Shown here: positions 48,801-56,379 of the stretch, piece by piece
How positions within the stretch are numbered: the first letter of the stretch is position 1
Layout of the letters: the number at the start of each line of letters is the position of its first letter
NCBI GenBank assembly: GCA_045863555.1
Contig: BTUU01000003.1
Location: 343,572-407,571, forward strand
Length of the DNA: 64,000 nt
Direction of reading: 5' to 3'
Origin: JACRLV01 sp045863555
Lineage (GTDB): Bacteria > Planctomycetota > Phycisphaerae > UBA1845 > Fen-1342
Position numbers and translations under genes: made by a program
The notes under the pieces: generated by a model
What the model was told of the DNA's origin: nothing
Database searches by the model: none
The model's input: only the letters and a program-made list of their open reading frames with translations

Positions 48801-48929
48801 TCGGGCCTTCTGGCGAACTTCGGCTCGACGGCGGCGGTGCTTGCCGAAGGCGACGTCGACAACGACGGGGATGTGGATATCAGTGACCTGGCGATGCTTC
48901 TGGCCCGGTTTGGCGGGGTGTGTCCATGA
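45864..48929 (+). CDS. Secreted PQQ-type sugar dehydrogenase, PKD, ThuA-like fusion with dockerin-like C-terminus
   Basis: 1021 residues; ATG 45864 has AGGAGG 6 nt upstream. Signal peptide MLTRRLTIIAAGFFGLIASCAYA. Residues about 30-290 are beta-rich, with a fibronectin-like stretch and a DVDG region. Residues about 300-660 form a six-bladed glucose/sorbosone dehydrogenase-type propeller (NIAFIPNASSGPDAPYFYVTELYGTIRVV, GEQGLTGICVDPATGDVFAAM, SNLSIGPDGKLYVHMGDG, DYVFAYGFRNPFGG). A PKD domain follows (WHWDFGDGATSTLRNPTHTYTADGTYDVRLSV), then a ThuA-like/GATase-like domain (about 755-955: VAIIGGSIPPTT...CVVVSSTIASG). The C-terminal 60 residues hold two DLDGDREVDLSDL-type loops and end GGVCP. Substrate unknown; exported. 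Confidence 0.85.
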   Translation: MLTRRLTIIAAGFFGLIASCAYANTPPATPTITEPAVDGRVLNPEDVHMETSPFSDADPGDTHLCTDWEIWTVSPSARVWSALCVTGLDRVHIHLGDGAFEGSHAGRTSLLPSTSYRLRARHRDDSGDPATEWSLWAGRLFDTGAGSQIFPLLVDDVDGSPLPTWTDVSGAAIELPDGAGPAGLTLESAAGQLLLELRGADGAGNAVTNPAGLGEHVAVRVRIDGGASGVVLPESDLHFSHDAEDHGVYLPAISLAAGEQAYFWVSISGSSYFGDASQAQPDFSSLARGAPVPWTVAQPGYRVEVVATGFQLPVNIAFIPNASSGPDAPYFYVTELYGTIRVVRRNGGVGTFASGLINFNPTGDFPGSGEQGLTGICVDPATGDVFAAMLYDAAPPNGPHYPKVVRYTSTDGGQTMATATTILDMVGETQGQSHQISNLSIGPDGKLYVHMGDGFSASTALNLDSYRGKILRLNLDGSAPPDNPFYNATNGINARDYVFAYGFRNPFGGAWRAADQMHYEVENGPSVDRMAQVRRGVSYGWTGSDASMQINAIYNWNPAHAPVNIAFVQPATFGGSGFPAEKQDHVFVTESGPTWATGPQTLGKRITEFTLDPVGNIVSGPRDLIVYNGEGKATAVGLAAGPDGLYFTDLYKDVGYSTPIDPGANVLRIRYVGTADFTADEPVGPGPRIVTFTDTSTAQSPSAWHWDFGDGATSTLRNPTHTYTADGTYDVRLSVTTPGGLLVAHKPALVRVRPMPSVAIIGGSIPPTTADASVATYLATLGYDVQSFDDEPANRPSAAALAEQFDCVVVSSTIASGNIGGQFRTAAAPLVFWEQALLRTDREALADDAVVTSATTINIVNNVHPITLGLPTGLRTVFSTASNMSLGRGNFGAGAQILATRGGGSEAAIIAADRGAALLGGYVAPERRVFVFFEDTSFLSATADARALFRRSIDWAVDDPLPGCIADLDGDREVDLSDLSGLLANFGSTAAVLAEGDVDNDGDVDISDLAMLLARFGGVCP

Positions 48930-48947
48930 CCGGGGCCGCCGGGTGCG

Positions 48948-48977
48948 TTGACCGGCGCATTTTGGGCTTTCTACAAT
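48948..48977 (+). promoter_or_regulatory. Promoter of the second ABC exporter operon
   Basis: TTGACC (48948-48953), 18 nt, TACAAT (48972-48977), about 54 nt before the ATG at 49031. The best promoter match outside the Gld-type operon. Confidence 0.65.
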
Positions 48978-49030
48978 AGGCGGCGGCCTGTCGACAGCGG
49001 CCAGGGAGCATCGAGGGAACGGCGGACGGA

Positions 49031-49912
49031 ATGAACCGATGGCTCGGCATCTCCTCGTGCGGCCTCATGTTGATCGTCAACGCGCTGCTCTTCAACCGCG
49101 ATCTGGCGCCGCGCTGGTTCGCGGGGGACAAACCGCCGAGCGGCGTCATCGGTATCGGCGACGAAGTTGATTCGCAGGCTCGGATCGAAGACGACGACGG
49201 CAACGTGATCGGCCGCACCTGGACCCGCACATCCTGTTCAAAGGAACTCCGTGCCATCCGTTCCGTGACCTATCTCGACCGGCTCGCCGCGGGCGGGGGG
49301 CTGCTCGGATCGAAAGTGCTCATCGGAACGGAAATCGTCTTCACGGCGGACGGACAGCTCAGCACGATCGGCATGAAAGTGGACGGGCTGCCGATCGGGC
49401 TTCAACTTCGCGGCGAATTTTATGAACCGGACAATCTCGCGTGCACGTGGCAGGTGGCGGACATGCGCGGGACATTCGTGCTCGAGGGTGTGGATTCCAA
49501 GGCCGTCGCCGACATGACCAAGCCCTTTGATCGGCTGACCGGACTCTACGTCGGCCAGTCGTGGCGGATGGAACTGCTGAACCCGCTGCAATCGCTGCTG
49601 CCGAAGGGGGCGGCCACGATCGATTCCGAGCCGGTGATCGTGCGGGTCACCGGGCGGGCGCGGATCGAGCACGCCGGAGGAACGGTGGATGCGTTCGTGA
49701 TCGATGCGGATCGCGTTCGGGCGTGGGTCGGGCCCGACGGCCTCGTTCTGCGCCAGGAAGTGGACATGCCGCTGCTGGGCCGCCTCACGCTGATCGCCGA
49801 ACCGTATGATCGCGATCTGCGTGAGGCCCACAGCAAGCGGTGGAACGCGGCGTTCGACGCCGAAGCACGCGAGGAGTCGACCGATTTTTCGCAGCGGAGG
49901 CGACGCCGATGA
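49031..49912 (+). CDS. Membrane-anchored protein linked to an ABC exporter, function unknown
   Basis: 293 residues. MNRWLGISSCGLMLIVNALLF is a membrane anchor; the rest is a beta-rich periplasmic domain (SVTYLDRLAAGGGLLGSKVLIGTEIVFTADGQLSTIGMKVDGLPIGLQLRGEF..., VIVRVTGRARIEHAGGTVDAFVIDADRVRAWVGPDGLVLRQEVDMPLLGRLTLIAEPYD) resembling DUF3108-like lipid-associated sheets, though this is pattern only. Its stop overlaps the start of the ATPase gene (ATGA), so the three genes are one translational unit. The role could be handling the exported substrate. Confidence 0.75.
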   Translation: MNRWLGISSCGLMLIVNALLFNRDLAPRWFAGDKPPSGVIGIGDEVDSQARIEDDDGNVIGRTWTRTSCSKELRAIRSVTYLDRLAAGGGLLGSKVLIGTEIVFTADGQLSTIGMKVDGLPIGLQLRGEFYEPDNLACTWQVADMRGTFVLEGVDSKAVADMTKPFDRLTGLYVGQSWRMELLNPLQSLLPKGAATIDSEPVIVRVTGRARIEHAGGTVDAFVIDADRVRAWVGPDGLVLRQEVDMPLLGRLTLIAEPYDRDLREAHSKRWNAAFDAEAREESTDFSQRRRRR

Positions 49913-50742
49913 GCGGTTCGACTGCGGGCAACGGGGCCGCGCGCGAGGTGACGCTCCGGCTTTCGGGAGTCTCGAAACGCTATGGCCAGAAGCAGGCGGT
50001 CTTCGACCTGTCCCTGGAGCTGCATGCGGGCGAGGTCTTCGCTTTTCTCGGCCCCAATGGCGCGGGCAAGACGACGACGCTGAAGATGTCGACCGGGCTG
50101 CTGCGGGCGGATACCGGGTCGATCGTGGCCTGCGGCTTCACGATGAGCACCGATGGCCGCTTCGCCAAGCAGAAAATCGCGTACGTGCCCGACCAGCCGT
50201 TCCTCTACGACAAGCTCACGGGGCGGGAGTTCATCGCCTTCGCCCGCGATGTCTACGGCGTGCCGCGAAGGGTGGCGGACGAGCGGCTCGACGAACTGAC
50301 CGAGCGCCTCGACATGCCCGGCTTTCTCGATCAGTTGACCGAGTCCTACAGCCACGGCATGAAACAGAAAGTCGCGATCGCAGCGGCGCTGATCCACGCC
50401 CCGCAACTGCTCGTCGTGGACGAGCCGATCGTCGGGCTCGACCCGCGGACGATCCGCGTCGTCAAGGACATCTTCCGCGAAGTGGCCGAGGCCGGGGGCA
50501 CGGTTTTCATGAGCACCCACACGCTGGACGTGGCTGAGGCCGTGGCGGACCGGATCGGGATCATCAATCACGGCCGGCTGGTCGCGATGGGCACGCTCGA
50601 CGAGCTGCGCGGCCGGGCGGCGCCGGGGAGCCGGCTGGAGGACATCTTCCTCTCGGTGACGAACGCGCGGGCCTACCGGGGCGGGCGCATGACTGAGCTG
50701 GATGCGACCCAGTCTCCGGCCGGTGACGGTGCGCCGCGATAA
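49909..50742 (+). CDS. ABC transporter ATP-binding protein
   Basis: 277 residues from ATG 49909. Walker A GPNGAGKT, Q-loop YVPDQPFLYDKLTGREF, signature SYSHGMKQKVAIAAAL, Walker B LLVVDEPIVGLDP, switch His in STHTLD. Classic ABC-2 exporter ATPase, next to the permease at 50749. Ile in place of Thr/Met at DEPIVGLD and the HGMKQK form of the signature are within family variation. Confidence 0.92.
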   Translation: MSGSTAGNGAAREVTLRLSGVSKRYGQKQAVFDLSLELHAGEVFAFLGPNGAGKTTTLKMSTGLLRADTGSIVACGFTMSTDGRFAKQKIAYVPDQPFLYDKLTGREFIAFARDVYGVPRRVADERLDELTERLDMPGFLDQLTESYSHGMKQKVAIAAALIHAPQLLVVDEPIVGLDPRTIRVVKDIFREVAEAGGTVFMSTHTLDVAEAVADRIGIINHGRLVAMGTLDELRGRAAPGSRLEDIFLSVTNARAYRGGRMTELDATQSPAGDGAPR

Positions 50743-50748
50743 CGCGAC

Positions 50749-52461
50749 ATGACCCACGCTCACGCCATCCCGGGGCCGCTGTCATCGCTGGAGGATTTCC
50801 GGCTGATGGCGGGTTGCCGCGCGGTGCAGCTGCGCAACCTGGTCGACGTGCAGCTTCGCGACTCGCCCTGGCGAACGCTGGCGATCATCGGCCTGCTCAT
50901 CGGAATCTGGGCGGCGCTCTACACACTGCTCGATCACGTGCTGGGGCAGGTCCGCAACTGGGGGCTCGTCGGCCTCGTTGCCGACCAGCACGTGTTTCTG
51001 CATTTTTTCCTCGTTCTGGCGGTGATGCTCGCGTTTTCGAACGGCGTGCTCGCCTTCGGCGCGCTCTACGGCCGGGATGAGTCGTCCTATCTGCTGGCGA
51101 TGCCGATTCACGCGCGGGCGGTGGTCTGCGTGAAGTGGATCGAAAGCCTGTTTCTGTCGAGCTGGTCGTTTCTGCTGCTGGGTGTGCCGCTGATGCTGGC
51201 GGTGGCGCACAATTCAAACGTCGAATGGTATTACTACCCGCTGTTTCTTGCGCATTTCGTCGGGTTCGTGGCGATACCCGCGTGCGTCGGGCTGCTGGCG
51301 GCATGGGCGGTGGCGATGTGGGCGCCGCGTCGGCCGCTGGGCGTCGCGATATCGCTGGGTGCGCTGCTGATTCTCGGCGCGATCTACTGGGCGTCGCGCA
51401 TGTCGGGCGGGGCGGTGGACTCGGAGGAATGGCTTCGGACGATTTTCCGGCACATCGGCGTGGTCAAGCAGCCGGTGCTGCCGCACACGTGGACGGCCCG
51501 CGGGATCGTGGCGGCGATCAACCATCGCGTCGAGGACAGCCTGTTCTACCTGCTAGTGGTTTTTGGAAACGGCGCGTTTCTGTCGTGGCTGACGATCAAC
51601 GTGATCGCGCGGACGTGGCCGGAGGCGTACAGCCGGGCTCAGCAGGGGCGTTACCACCCGACGATCCGGCGGGCGTGGTTTACGCGGACGATCTGCCTGA
51701 TCCTGTTCTTCTATCTGCCGTTCAAGCTTCGCGAGGTGATGCTCAAGGACCTGAAGGCGTTCGCCCGCGATGCCCGGCAGTGGTCGCAGATGCTGATCAT
51801 GTTCGGGCTGCTGGTCATCTACGTGCTGAACCTGACGCGGCTGCCCGTGGACCTGAACACGCCGGGGAACAAGGCCCTCGTCGCATTTTTGAACCTCACG
51901 ACGGTGAGTCTGATCCTGGCGACGTTTACGAGCCGTTTCGTCTATCCGCTGCTGTCGCTGGAAAGCCAGCAGTTGTGGCTGCTGGAACTGCTGCCGATCC
52001 GGCGGACGACGCTGCTGCTCGTGAAGTTCCTTTTTGCCGCGACGGTGTCGGTCCTCTCCGCCGGAAGCGTGATGTGGCTCGCGATTTCGGTCGTCGAACT
52101 GCCTCCGCTGTGGGCCGAGATCAACATCGCCGTGTGCCTGTCCATCTGCGTCGGGCTCTCCGGCCTTTCGATCGGCATCGGCGCGCGGTTTCCGGTTCTG
52201 GGCGACCGCAATCCGGCGCGGATCGCGTCGGGATTCGGCGGGACGGTCAATCTGATCGCGAGCATGATCTTCGTCGCGATCGAGATGATCGGCGTCGCGG
52301 CGATCGGGGCGCGGGCGCTGGGCGTCGACGCGCCGTCGCTGCCGGGCGTGCTGGGGATGGAGCTGCGGGCGATGGTCGTGGTGCTGGTGATGCTCGGGCC
52401 CGTCGTTGCGGCGATCGCGCTCATCGTGGGGGCGAGGCACTTTCGACAGCTTGAGGGCTGA
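50749..52461 (+). CDS. ABC-2 type permease, large form
   Basis: 570 residues with about twelve hydrophobic segments (for example TLAIIGLLIGIWAALYTLL, FFLVLAVMLAFSNGVLAFGALY, GVAISLGALLILGAIYWA, FTRTICLILFFYLPF, LLSLESQQLWLLELLPIRRTTLLLVKFLFAATVSVL, LGMELRAMVVVLVMLGPVVAAIALIVGA). LYGRDESSYLLAMPI and LLELLPIRR are the coupling-type loops. It overlaps the ATPase unit by 6 nt spacing and is probably the only permease of that exporter. Substrate unknown. It converges with a lipoprotein gene at 52537. Confidence 0.88.
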   Translation: MTHAHAIPGPLSSLEDFRLMAGCRAVQLRNLVDVQLRDSPWRTLAIIGLLIGIWAALYTLLDHVLGQVRNWGLVGLVADQHVFLHFFLVLAVMLAFSNGVLAFGALYGRDESSYLLAMPIHARAVVCVKWIESLFLSSWSFLLLGVPLMLAVAHNSNVEWYYYPLFLAHFVGFVAIPACVGLLAAWAVAMWAPRRPLGVAISLGALLILGAIYWASRMSGGAVDSEEWLRTIFRHIGVVKQPVLPHTWTARGIVAAINHRVEDSLFYLLVVFGNGAFLSWLTINVIARTWPEAYSRAQQGRYHPTIRRAWFTRTICLILFFYLPFKLREVMLKDLKAFARDARQWSQMLIMFGLLVIYVLNLTRLPVDLNTPGNKALVAFLNLTTVSLILATFTSRFVYPLLSLESQQLWLLELLPIRRTTLLLVKFLFAATVSVLSAGSVMWLAISVVELPPLWAEINIAVCLSICVGLSGLSIGIGARFPVLGDRNPARIASGFGGTVNLIASMIFVAIEMIGVAAIGARALGVDAPSLPGVLGMELRAMVVVLVMLGPVVAAIALIVGARHFRQLEG

Positions 52462-52470
52462 GAACGCCCC

Positions 52471-52486
52471 GGGCGCCGGCGCGCCC
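52471..52486 (+). terminator. GC hairpin between convergent genes
   Basis: GGGCGC (52471-52476), loop CGGC, GCGCCC (52481-52486) in the 75-base gap 52462-52536. No U-tract, so an intrinsic terminator is doubtful. Confidence 0.3.
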
Positions 52487-52536
52487 GACGGCGGGACCTC
52501 GCTCGACGCGGGCAGGCGCGCTACCCCGTCCGTTCA

Positions 52537-53610
52537 TCAGAGCGCCAGACCCAGAATCCAGCCCAGGAGCTGCACCGAGTCCTGAAACCCGGTCGGAAAT
52601 ACGCTGTCGTCGATCGGGGCGGTCTCGAATTTCTGCGGCACGAGAATGCTGTTGTTCCCGCCGGTCGTGTCCATCAGGTCGCTGGCCTGCGCGGTGTGAA
52701 CCAGGCCGAGCAGGTGGCCGATCTCGTGCGCCGTCGTATTGCCCATCGCGAGGGCCATCTGATCGAGCGACGGGGCAGTCGAGAAGGCGCCGTTGAAGCT
52801 CTCCGTGAAGATGATCGCGTCGTCGGCCGGATCGGCGTTCAGCATGTCCACCTGTTCGGAGATCGCGAAGGCCTGGCGGTTGAAGCTGCCGAAGTAGATG
52901 GTCGTGTGCGGCGCGCCTGGCCGCGCGTCGCGATCGGAGCTGCGAAACGTGATGTCGTAGCCCGCGTAGCTGTTGATGACGATCGCCTCGACGAGCGTCT
53001 TCAGCGCGGCGGTCTGGCTGGACGCGAGGCCGACCTGGGCCGCGTCAAAGCGCGGAAGATCGAACGTGCCGACATTGGGAATCGTGATCCCCGATCCGCC
53101 CGCCCAGTCGAAGAACACGACCTGGCCCTCGGGTTCGACGACGCCGGAGTTCAACTGGAGCGTGACGGTCAGCTTGTAGGTGCCGGACGTGGCCGTTCCA
53201 GCGAACGCCGAGACCGCCACGTAGTAGGTGCCGGCTTCGCGAATCACGGCGTCGATGAGAGGATTGAAATTCGAGTCCGGCGTGCGGTCATCGTTGAGCG
53301 TGAAGATATTCAGATCCGCGTCGAAGATCGCCGCGACGGGGTCGAGATTGCCGCTGGCGGTCTGCACGTCGACGATGACGCGGTCGCCCGCGCTGAGCGC
53401 GCCGAGTTCGAAGAAATCGACGTCCGCGGATGTCAGCCGCGACGATGTCAGCGTGGCGGTTCCGTCGGACAGATCAAGCGCGACGGCCGTGTCGATCGAC
53501 GAGTTGTTCGACGTGTCGATCGGCTTATCGGTGGTGGTCGGGCAGCCTGCGACCAGGACGATGGGCAAAAGCAGCCACGTCGTCGAGAGTAACTTGACGC
53601 GTCGGTTCAT
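52537..53610 (-). CDS. Metzincin-like metalloprotease lipoprotein
   Basis: 357 residues; ATG 53610 after AGGAG. MNRRVKLLSTTWLLLPIVLVAGC is a lipoprotein signal (lipobox LVAGC). Residues about 40-150 form a pre-peptidase beta domain of the DVUA0089 type (DFFELGALSAGDRVIVDVQT...IREAGTYYVAVSAF). AHEIGHLLGLVHT (about 294-306) is a HExxHxxGxxH zinc site with a Met-turn (DLMDTT) shortly after, as in metzincins. It is followed 48 nt later by a paralogous gene. No propeptide cysteine switch was seen. Substrate unknown. Confidence 0.85.
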   Translation of the reverse strand: MNRRVKLLSTTWLLLPIVLVAGCPTTTDKPIDTSNNSSIDTAVALDLSDGTATLTSSRLTSADVDFFELGALSAGDRVIVDVQTASGNLDPVAAIFDADLNIFTLNDDRTPDSNFNPLIDAVIREAGTYYVAVSAFAGTATSGTYKLTVTLQLNSGVVEPEGQVVFFDWAGGSGITIPNVGTFDLPRFDAAQVGLASSQTAALKTLVEAIVINSYAGYDITFRSSDRDARPGAPHTTIYFGSFNRQAFAISEQVDMLNADPADDAIIFTESFNGAFSTAPSLDQMALAMGNTTAHEIGHLLGLVHTAQASDLMDTTGGNNSILVPQKFETAPIDDSVFPTGFQDSVQLLGWILGLAL

Positions 53611-53658
53611 ATCGAGCGGCTCCTGGGCCAGAGGTTCGTGGATTCTATCGGCGACTCG

Positions 53659-54915
53659 TCACTCCGCGGGCACGCCCGCATCGAGGTGAACGCACGTTCC
53701 GCAGGCGTGGCGCGTCTCCTCCGCCGTGAAGCGGAGCAGCCACTCGCGCAGGGGCCGCCGGGACCGGGCCACCTGAGTCGCCTTCGCCGCGTCGGGCCGA
53801 AGCCCGACGCTGTGGGCGAGGATCGTCGGCGAGTCCTCCCAGCCGACGGCGAAGACGGATGGCTCGACGGCGGCCCGCAGGAAGCTCTGCGCGTCGGCGA
53901 GTTGCCACGCCGTCCCGGTCGTGTCCATCACGTCCCTCGGGTCCCGAGTATGGTAGAGACCCAGCAAGTGTCCCAATTCGTGGCTGGCGACGTTTCCGAT
54001 CATTTCGGCCATCTCGTCCACGCTGAGCCGCATCGTCTGATAGGCGGCGAAGCTGCGCAGGTAGATGATCGCGTTTTGGCGCACCTCGCGGTTGTAGCCG
54101 TCCACCGAGTCGGCCAGGCCGAGCAGCGCGGTGTCATAACCTCCGAAATGGACGATGGTTGCGTCTTCCGGTGCGGGCGCGTCGTCGGAGGTGAGGATCT
54201 GGACGTTGTAGGGGGCGTAGTCGGCCCGGACCACGTCCACGATCGCCTGCTTCATGGCGCTGTTTGAACCGGCGTACGCGTCGCCGAGGACCGCGGCATC
54301 GAAGACGCCGAACGAAATCGGGCGTCCGCCGTGGACCGAGAGGTCTTGCGCACCACCGAAATTCAGCCAGACGACCTGCGGTTGCGGCGGTGGAATCGCC
54401 TGGGCCGCAGCCCGCTCTGCCCGGAACCGGAATGCCCCTCCGGCGCTGCTGCCGGAGGGCATGACGCCGACCTGCATTCGCTGCGTCGACGAACGCAGGG
54501 TGTGATCGAATCCGTAACCGCTGCCGACGTAGTCGCGGCACAGCAGATTCATGCTCTCGTCAAACAGCACGACGACGAAGAAGCCGGCCTGCGAGCCGAG
54601 GGGCGTGATCGTCCAGCGATCGCCCGCGTCGCTCGGACCGAGATCGAACAGGCGGTAGGCGCCTGAACGTACTTCATCTTCGACGACGAGGGCATCGATT
54701 CGATCTTCCGTGGCCGCGGAGTTCGACGGCTGAGAACCTGGTGAGTCAACCAGCGTCGCGATCCCGGCGGAGGAGTCGCCCGCCGCTGCCGTCGTTCCGA
54801 GGACAACGTCGCCGGCCGAATCGAACAGGCTGCCCGCGTCGAGGCATCCTGATCCGGTTCCCAGCGCGGCAATTGCGCCCCACACCGCCGTCGCAGACAA
54901 TCGACTGCACCGCAT
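53659..54915 (-). CDS. Metzincin-like metalloprotease lipoprotein, paralogue
   Basis: 418 residues from ATG 54915, with GGAGG 7 nt upstream; a longer frame to 54966 is not preferred. The N-terminus (MRCSRLSATAVWGAIAALGTGSGC) is a plausible lipoprotein signal with an unusual TGSGC box. Residues about 70-180 form a beta domain (YRLFDLGPSDAGDRWTITPLGSQAGFFVVVLFDESMNLL). ASHELGHLLGLYHT (about 309-321) is the zinc site and DVMDTT the Met-turn, nearly the same as in the gene downstream. The C-terminus (CGTCVHLDAGVPAE) has two Cys. The pair probably arose by tandem duplication. Confidence 0.82.
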   Translation of the reverse strand: MRCSRLSATAVWGAIAALGTGSGCLDAGSLFDSAGDVVLGTTAAAGDSSAGIATLVDSPGSQPSNSAATEDRIDALVVEDEVRSGAYRLFDLGPSDAGDRWTITPLGSQAGFFVVVLFDESMNLLCRDYVGSGYGFDHTLRSSTQRMQVGVMPSGSSAGGAFRFRAERAAAQAIPPPQPQVVWLNFGGAQDLSVHGGRPISFGVFDAAVLGDAYAGSNSAMKQAIVDVVRADYAPYNVQILTSDDAPAPEDATIVHFGGYDTALLGLADSVDGYNREVRQNAIIYLRSFAAYQTMRLSVDEMAEMIGNVASHELGHLLGLYHTRDPRDVMDTTGTAWQLADAQSFLRAAVEPSVFAVGWEDSPTILAHSVGLRPDAAKATQVARSRRPLREWLLRFTAEETRHACGTCVHLDAGVPAE

Positions 54916-55146
54916 GCACGTCCTCCGAACGTCGCGCGTCGAGAGCGCGTTCGGGGGAAGTATCAAAATCGCGACGGGGAGCTGGAGGATGAAATCAGGC
55001 GAATTCGCGCGCGGCGCGTCGAATCGGCTGGGGCATCCGGGAAATACTCACGCAGGCCCGGCGGATCGCCGATGCAAGGCACAACGGAGTCGCGCCGCGT
55101 TCGGGGGAGGCGGCGCGGCCCGCCTCTTTTCGCGAGGGAGTAGTCG

Positions 55147-55542
55147 ATGGACGCCGAGAAAATCCTCAAGCTGACGCCCGACGTCATCCGCGAACTTCTC
55201 GAGTCCCGGCGAACGAAGTCGATTGAGAAGGTCGTCGACACCCGGCGGGAAGAGGAGCGCTGGCCGTTTCCTGGAACGGTTGAAGTGTGGCTGCCCGACG
55301 AGTGCTACGGCGACCGGCACATTCTCGCGACGCTGCACAACCTGAGCGTCGGCGGCCTGGCGATGCGCACCCGACGGCCGATCCCCACGGACACGCGGGT
55401 TTCCTTCGCATTGCACCAGCCGGCGCTGAGCTGCTATGGCGATGCGATCGTGCGGCACTGCACACGCGGCAAGATCGGGTACCTGATCGGCGTCGAATTC
55501 GTCTTTGAAGCCGCCCGGCCCGACTCGGAAGACGAAGAGTAA
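55147..55542 (+). CDS. PilZ domain protein, cyclic di-GMP binding candidate
   Basis: 131 residues. The RREEERWPFPGTVEVWL stretch supplies the RxxxR motif and LHNLSVGGLAMRTRRPIP the (D/N)xSxxG motif of PilZ domains, with VEVWL, FALHQPALSCYGDAIVRHC and YLIGVEFVFE as the barrel strands. No other domain. The ATG follows GAGGGAGTAGTCG, the site within 8-12 nt. It diverges from the metzincin gene across 231 bases (54916-55146) that contain no other gene. Any partner is unknown. Confidence 0.83.
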   Translation: MDAEKILKLTPDVIRELLESRRTKSIEKVVDTRREEERWPFPGTVEVWLPDECYGDRHILATLHNLSVGGLAMRTRRPIPTDTRVSFALHQPALSCYGDAIVRHCTRGKIGYLIGVEFVFEAARPDSEDEE

Positions 55543-55554
55543 CGGCACGCACGC

Positions 55555-56331
55555 CTAACGGGGCGCGAGCGAGGAACGCACTGCCGCGAGCGCTTCCGCA
55601 GGGTCGAGGCGGTCCATCACATTCGGGGCCACGCGCCGCCAGAGCACGCGTCCGTCCGTTCCCAGCAGCATCAGCGTCGGAATCGCGATGTCGCCGCCGT
55701 CCGGCGCGCCCCCCGCGTGCACGAGGCCATAGGCGCGAATCACATCCCGCTCTTCATCCGCGAGAATCGGAAAAGGCAGCCTGAACCGCTCGACCACCTG
55801 GCGGGAACGCTCCGGGGAGTCGACGCTGACGGCGAGAAGCCGTCCGCCGCGACGCTGCATTTCATCGTTGATCTCTCCGAGCCCGCGGAGTTCCGTGACG
55901 CAGAGCAGTCACCAGTGGCCGCGGTAGAAGACCAGGAACACCGGCCCGCCGCTTCGCACTTCCGCGAGACGCGTGGGCGCGCCGGTGTGGTCGGGCAGCG
56001 TGAAATCCGGAGCGATCGTCCCAACCTCCGGCGGGGTTGCCGGGGGAAGCCGCGTGAGGAAAAGAAACGCCGTCAGGCCGGCCAGGAAGAACGCCACATT
56101 GACGCCGCAGACCGCGCGGACCCCGATGCGGCGATCGCCGATGAAGGCGTAGAACGAAAGGGCGACGGCCGCGAGCATGCAGATCCACGAGGGCCACGCC
56201 CAGCGAAGGGCGCCGGGAAGATCCGCCCCCGCGTAGTACACCACGGGTGCGAAGAAGACGAGCAGCAGCCCGGAGAGGGCCACCAGCGCTCGGCGGCGCG
56301 TCGGCTGAATTGGTGCGATCGGGTCGGCCAT
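55555..56331 (-). CDS. Membrane-anchored AhpC/TSA-type redoxin, candidate selenoprotein with in-frame UGA
   Basis: 258 residues if UGA 55909-55911 is read as selenocysteine. Three N-terminal membrane helices (ALVALSGLLLVFFAPVVYY, WPSWICMLAAVALSFYAFI, GVNVAFFLAGLTAFLFLTRL) lead to a redoxin domain: VGTIAPDFTLPDHTGAPTRLAEV, then VFLVFYRGHW-UGA-LLCVTELRGLGEI, then LLAVSVDSPERSRQVVERFRLPFPILADE and IPTLMLLGTDGRVLWRR. Family members have W-C-x-x-C here; this has W140-U141-L-L-C144. The frame is the same on both sides, and all downstream redoxin motifs are intact. A hairpin follows the UGA (see 55875). The start has no ribosome site; a TATACT at 56342-56347 places the transcript start about 4 nt before the ATG. 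If UGA is not decoded, the gene is truncated. Confidence 0.78.
55875..55911 (-). promoter_or_regulatory. SECIS-like hairpin downstream of the in-frame UGA
   Basis: After the UGA (55909-55911) come 18 nt, then CUCCG (55886-55890), loop CGGGCU, CGGAG (55875-55879). The apical loop begins 24 nt after the UGA and has G as its second base, which meets the published geometric rules for bacterial SECIS elements. The stem is short (5 GC-rich pairs). Confidence 0.55.
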
Positions 56332-56379
56332 TCTTCGGGCGAGTATATCGCGCGTCGGTCGATTCGGCCGGTGCGGCGA

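Noticed and set aside
55909..55911. Treating the UGA as an ordinary stop and annotating two small ORFs (56331-55909 and 55860-55555).
   Set aside because: The second part would start inside the redoxin fold, and the stop falls exactly on the catalytic Cys with the same frame continuing; recoding is the better explanation.
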